From NCBI GenBank assembly GCA_025766275.1, contig JAFKAC010000086.1:124001-188000 (forward strand): DNA of 64,000 nucleotides. Reading direction: 5' to 3'. Position 1 is the first letter of the stretch, and each line of letters begins with the position of its first letter. This document shows, piece by piece, positions 61,353-64,000 of the stretch. Position numbers and translations under genes: made by a program. Under the pieces are notes generated by a model. That model had not been told where the DNA came from, searched no databases, and saw only the letters and a program-made list of their open reading frames with translations. This stretch comes from Lactarius indigo. Lineage: Eukaryota; Basidiomycota; Agaricomycetes; Russulales; Russulaceae.

Positions 61353-64000
61353 CTAACTGAATAATCCAAGCATCTTAGCACACTTCTCAACATTGAATCG
61401 GTCAAGAGCCTTTGTAAAGATGTCAGCAGCCATCTCCTGTGTTGTCACAAAGCTGGGACTGATTACACCATCTTGAACAGCATCCCTCAGCCAAAATAGG
61501 CGAAGAGAGAGGTGCTTCATCTTGCTATCATGCTCTGGGTTCTTGCTCACTGCAATGGCCGATTGATTGTCCATCTTCAGCAGTGAGGGGCCAGAGATCT
61601 TGTAGCCAAGCTCCCCCATGAATTGGCGCATCCAGAGGATCTCCTTGCCCGCCTCAACAGCAGAGATGTGCTCTGCTTCAGTTGTGGACAAGGCAACCAA
61701 GGGCTGCAACTTGGAGCTCCAAGACACCGCTCCAGAGCCAATCTTGACCACATATCCACCAGTTGACTTGCCATTGTCCGGGTTTCCACCATGATCAGCA
61801 TCAGAGTAAGTGATGAATGGCTCAGGTGAAGTGGAGGGCTTGTAGACAAGCTTGTAGTCAATTGTACCCTTCAAATAGCAAAGCACATGCTTGGCTGCTT
61901 GCCAATGAGCTGGGCCAGGGTTGGAATTGAATCTGGCAAGCACTCCGGCAGCATAGGCAATGTCAGGCCTTGTGGTGACTGCCAGATACATCAGGCAGCC
62001 TACAACAGAGATGTAGGGGTATTGGTGCATTTCTGAGGCTCCTGCATCATTCTGGGGACACATGGAGGTGGAAAGACGTGTCCCAGGGTTGAGAGGAGTG
62101 GAGACAGGCCTGGAATCGCTCAGACCATGCTCCTGAAGCAGATTGGAGATGTACTGGCTCTGGGAGATGGAAAGGCAATGATTGGGACGATCTCTGTGGA
62201 TTTCTAGGCCAAGTAACTGGGTGGTAGGGCCAAGATCTCGAAGTTTGAAGTGACTGGACAGCTCTTGGACAATTGAATCAATCTTGGCTCCATCCTTGCT
62301 GGCAAGCGTGATATCATCAACAAACACAGGCATTAGGATCCTGACATCATCCCTGAGGTAGATGTACAGCCCATGGTCGGATTGGACGCGATTGAAGCCC
62401 ATAGAAGTGAGCACAGAATGAAGGGTCTTGTTCCAGACCCTGCCAGCTCGCTTCAAGCCATATAGTGACTTTCTCAGCTTGCAGACATGATCTGGACCGC
62501 CCACTTCAAATCCCTCAGGCTGCAGCATGTAGATCTCTTCCTCCAGAGTGCCATTGAGATATGCATGAGAGATGTCAATGGAGCGAAGTTCAAGGTCTTC
62601 AATGGCTGATAAAGCAAGGACAATGCGAATGGTGGAATAGCGAACTGTGGGAGCAAATGTCTCCTTGAAATCAAAGCCAGGACGCTGAGAATAGCCCTTG
62701 GCCACCAATCTGGCCTTGTACCGGTCCAGGGAGCCATCAGCATTGTGCTTGACCTTCATGAACCATCTAGAGCCAATTGCACGCTTCCCAGGTGGCAGTT
62801 TGACGATCTCCCAAGTGCCATTGAGTCTGTGAGCCTCCATCTCTTCCTCACAAGCCTTATGCCACAGATCTGCATCAGAGCGACGCTGGGACTGACTGTA
62901 GGATGTGGGCTCAGCTGTGGAGGCTGCACCAGCCTGGATGATGTCAAGGGGATCATCAGAGTCATCATCCTCGTCTGAAGAGACTATTGCTGGTGTGGGC
63001 TCCCTTGGCTGCTTGTAGCGATCTGGAACAGCCCATTGCTCTGGCAGCCACTGATCTCTAGGACGTCTGGAGCGCTGGGGACGAGAGGGAGGAGGAGGAG
63101 GATGAGGGAGACGAGCTGGAGGTGTTGAAGGTGATGGAGATGAAGGAGGAAGTGAATGATAAATGGACTGAGGTGTCTGTGAGTGAAGAGGGGCTGGAGC
63201 GACGCTTGGAGGTGAGATAGGAGGAACAGAGGGCAGATCAGAGTCAGTGGACCCATCTCCCCCATGAACTGGCATCTGTGACTCAAATGGAGCGTCCAGA
63301 ACGTCATCTGAGAAGTCTGGGAGCGAAATGGAAGCAGGAGGTGTGTCAAGAAGGGAATCAAGACGAGGGGGAGGCAGGTGGGGTACAGAGTGAGTCTGGA
63401 GCATGAAAAAGCGTTCATCAAAGTCAGCCCTCTCTGAGATGAGCACCTTCTTGGTCAAGGGATTGTAGAACTTCCATCCCTTGTATCCTAGAGGGTATCC
63501 AATGAATACACACTTCTCCATGTGCGATCCAAGGCTCCCAAGTGGTCGCTTATCTCTCTGGATCAGCACATAAGCAGTACAGCCCCAGACACGAAGCCTA
63601 GACAGATCTGGCTTGCTCCCAATGAATGCCTCATGAGGTGTGCTGCCTGGGACCGCTGAAGTGACCAGTTTATTGCTAGTGTGAATGAAAGCGGCCAGAG
63701 CTTCGCCCCAGAAGGCTGTGGGCATCCCAGACTCGTGCAGCATCGAAATGACACCTTCCTCTATCGTCCTGTTGGCCCTCTCAGCCACTCCATTCTGCTG
63801 AGGCCGATTCCTGGCAGTGTGCTGCCTCTGGATGCCATGCTCAATGCAGAATGCTTCAAACTCCCCAGACATGTACTCCCCACCTTTATCGTCCCTCAGA
63901 GTGCCCAGTTTCGCTCCAGTGACATTCTCAGCCCAAGACTTGAACTGCTTGAAGGCAGCAAATGTCTCAGACTTTCGCTTCAAGAGGTAAACAGCCTTGA
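61353..64000 (-). CDS. pol: Copia-2 Pol (integrase, RT, RNase H), partial
   Basis: At least 876 codons, open from the window edge to a stop at 61353; N-terminus lies outside. The visible start is inside integrase: LGTLRDDKGGEYMSGEF carries the second catalytic Asp, and NGVAERANRTIEEGV the Glu. A Pro/Ser-rich linker follows (about 63000-63420). RT has GSRWFMKVKHNADG, ARLVAKGYSQRPGFDF, LYGLKRAGRVWNK and the active site FVDDITLAS (FVDD in place of YVDD). RNase H has YSDADHGGNPDNGKSTGGY and STTEAEH, and a C-terminal ADIFTKALDRF. No stop or frameshift, unlike almost every other frame here. Confidence 0.96.
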   Translation of the reverse strand, partial: KAVYLLKRKSETFAAFKQFKSWAENVTGAKLGTLRDDKGGEYMSGEFEAFCIEHGIQRQHTARNRPQQNGVAERANRTIEEGVISMLHESGMPTAFWGEALAAFIHTSNKLVTSAVPGSTPHEAFIGSKPDLSRLRVWGCTAYVLIQRDKRPLGSLGSHMEKCVFIGYPLGYKGWKFYNPLTKKVLISERADFDERFFMLQTHSVPHLPPPRLDSLLDTPPASISLPDFSDDVLDAPFESQMPVHGGDGSTDSDLPSVPPISPPSVAPAPLHSQTPQSIYHSLPPSSPSPSTPPARLPHPPPPPSRPQRSRRPRDQWLPEQWAVPDRYKQPREPTPAIVSSDEDDDSDDPLDIIQAGAASTAEPTSYSQSQRRSDADLWHKACEEEMEAHRLNGTWEIVKLPPGKRAIGSRWFMKVKHNADGSLDRYKARLVAKGYSQRPGFDFKETFAPTVRYSTIRIVLALSAIEDLELRSIDISHAYLNGTLEEEIYMLQPEGFEVGGPDHVCKLRKSLYGLKRAGRVWNKTLHSVLTSMGFNRVQSDHGLYIYLRDDVRILMPVFVDDITLASKDGAKIDSIVQELSSHFKLRDLGPTTQLLGLEIHRDRPNHCLSISQSQYISNLLQEHGLSDSRPVSTPLNPGTRLSTSMCPQNDAGASEMHQYPYISVVGCLMYLAVTTRPDIAYAAGVLARFNSNPGPAHWQAAKHVLCYLKGTIDYKLVYKPSTSPEPFITYSDADHGGNPDNGKSTGGYVVKIGSGAVSWSSKLQPLVALSTTEAEHISAVEAGKEILWMRQFMGELGYKISGPSLLKMDNQSAIAVSKNPEHDSKMKHLSLRLFWLRDAVQDGVISPSFVTTQEMAADIFTKALDRFNVEKCAKMLGLFS

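Larger units (their letters stand above)
61066..64000 (-). mobile_element. Copia-2, 5' part outside the window
   Basis: Minus-strand Ty1/Copia element: 3' LTR at 61066-61321, polypurine tract, then pol open to the window edge. Inserted in the Gypsy-B derivative. The coding region has no stop, so it is among the youngest insertions here. Confidence 0.95.

Noticed and set aside
1..64000. tRNA or rRNA genes
   Set aside because: No cloverleaf or rRNA-like stretch was recognised on reading; the only tRNA signal is the 12-nt primer-binding site of Copia-1.

Overview
This window looks like a retrotransposon nest from a basidiomycete fungus, probably an Agaricomycete. I recognise no intact host gene in 64 kb. 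The clues are about 50-bp GT-AG introns in decayed genes, chromodomain Ty3/Gypsy elements (chromoviruses), a Ty1/Copia element whose primer-binding site matches the anticodon arm of initiator tRNA-Met, and heavy CpG-to-TpG/CpA decay. No species can be named from sequence alone.

Layout from outside in. (1) Gypsy-B (minus strand, decayed) runs from its 3' LTR at 1423-2662 to reverse transcriptase at 39254, cut into pieces by later insertions. (2) Inside it is solo LTR 'J' (7767-25084), itself split by full-length Gypsy-A (7949-24763, minus; 674-bp LTRs, TSD CTACT). Gypsy-A carries an extra about 1,100-codon reading frame before gag. That frame holds a solo Copia-1 LTR (16444-23413) which in turn holds the only full-length Copia-1 (16942-23288, plus; 614-bp LTRs with 4 differences, TSD CAGCG). 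(3) Chromovirus C (25769-38223, minus, TSD ACAAG) also sits in Gypsy-B. (4) From 39255 a chromovirus E (minus, 3' truncated) runs to its 5' LTR at 60495. It is split by full-length chromovirus D (41866-49832, TSD ACATG) and by the remains of a second D-family element (51556-59746, TSD CTCCA). The latter contains a G-family LTR, a solo Gypsy-A LTR and two decayed plus-strand spliced genes of unknown function. (5) At the right edge a Gypsy-B deletion derivative (60576-61065) is interrupted by Copia-2 (61066 to beyond 64000), whose visible 876-codon pol is open.

Seventeen solo Copia-1 LTRs are scattered through the window, fifteen with perfect 5-bp target-site duplications, including a six-member Russian doll at 3287-6763.

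Most notable observations. Both unrelated Copia families carry a 52-bp GT-AG intron-like segment in the LTR leader. Its 3' end is a copy of the predicted exon 1, starting about 31-33 nt after the TATA box. Copia-1 solo LTRs exist with and without it, and the two repeat copies match each other within each LTR. Four chromovirus families have different primer-binding sites, each a 10-11 nt perfect complement of the family's own predicted RNA 5' end, which is the Tf1-type self-priming arrangement. Chromoviruses C and D share a third frame after integrase that ends in several CCHC zinc knuckles.
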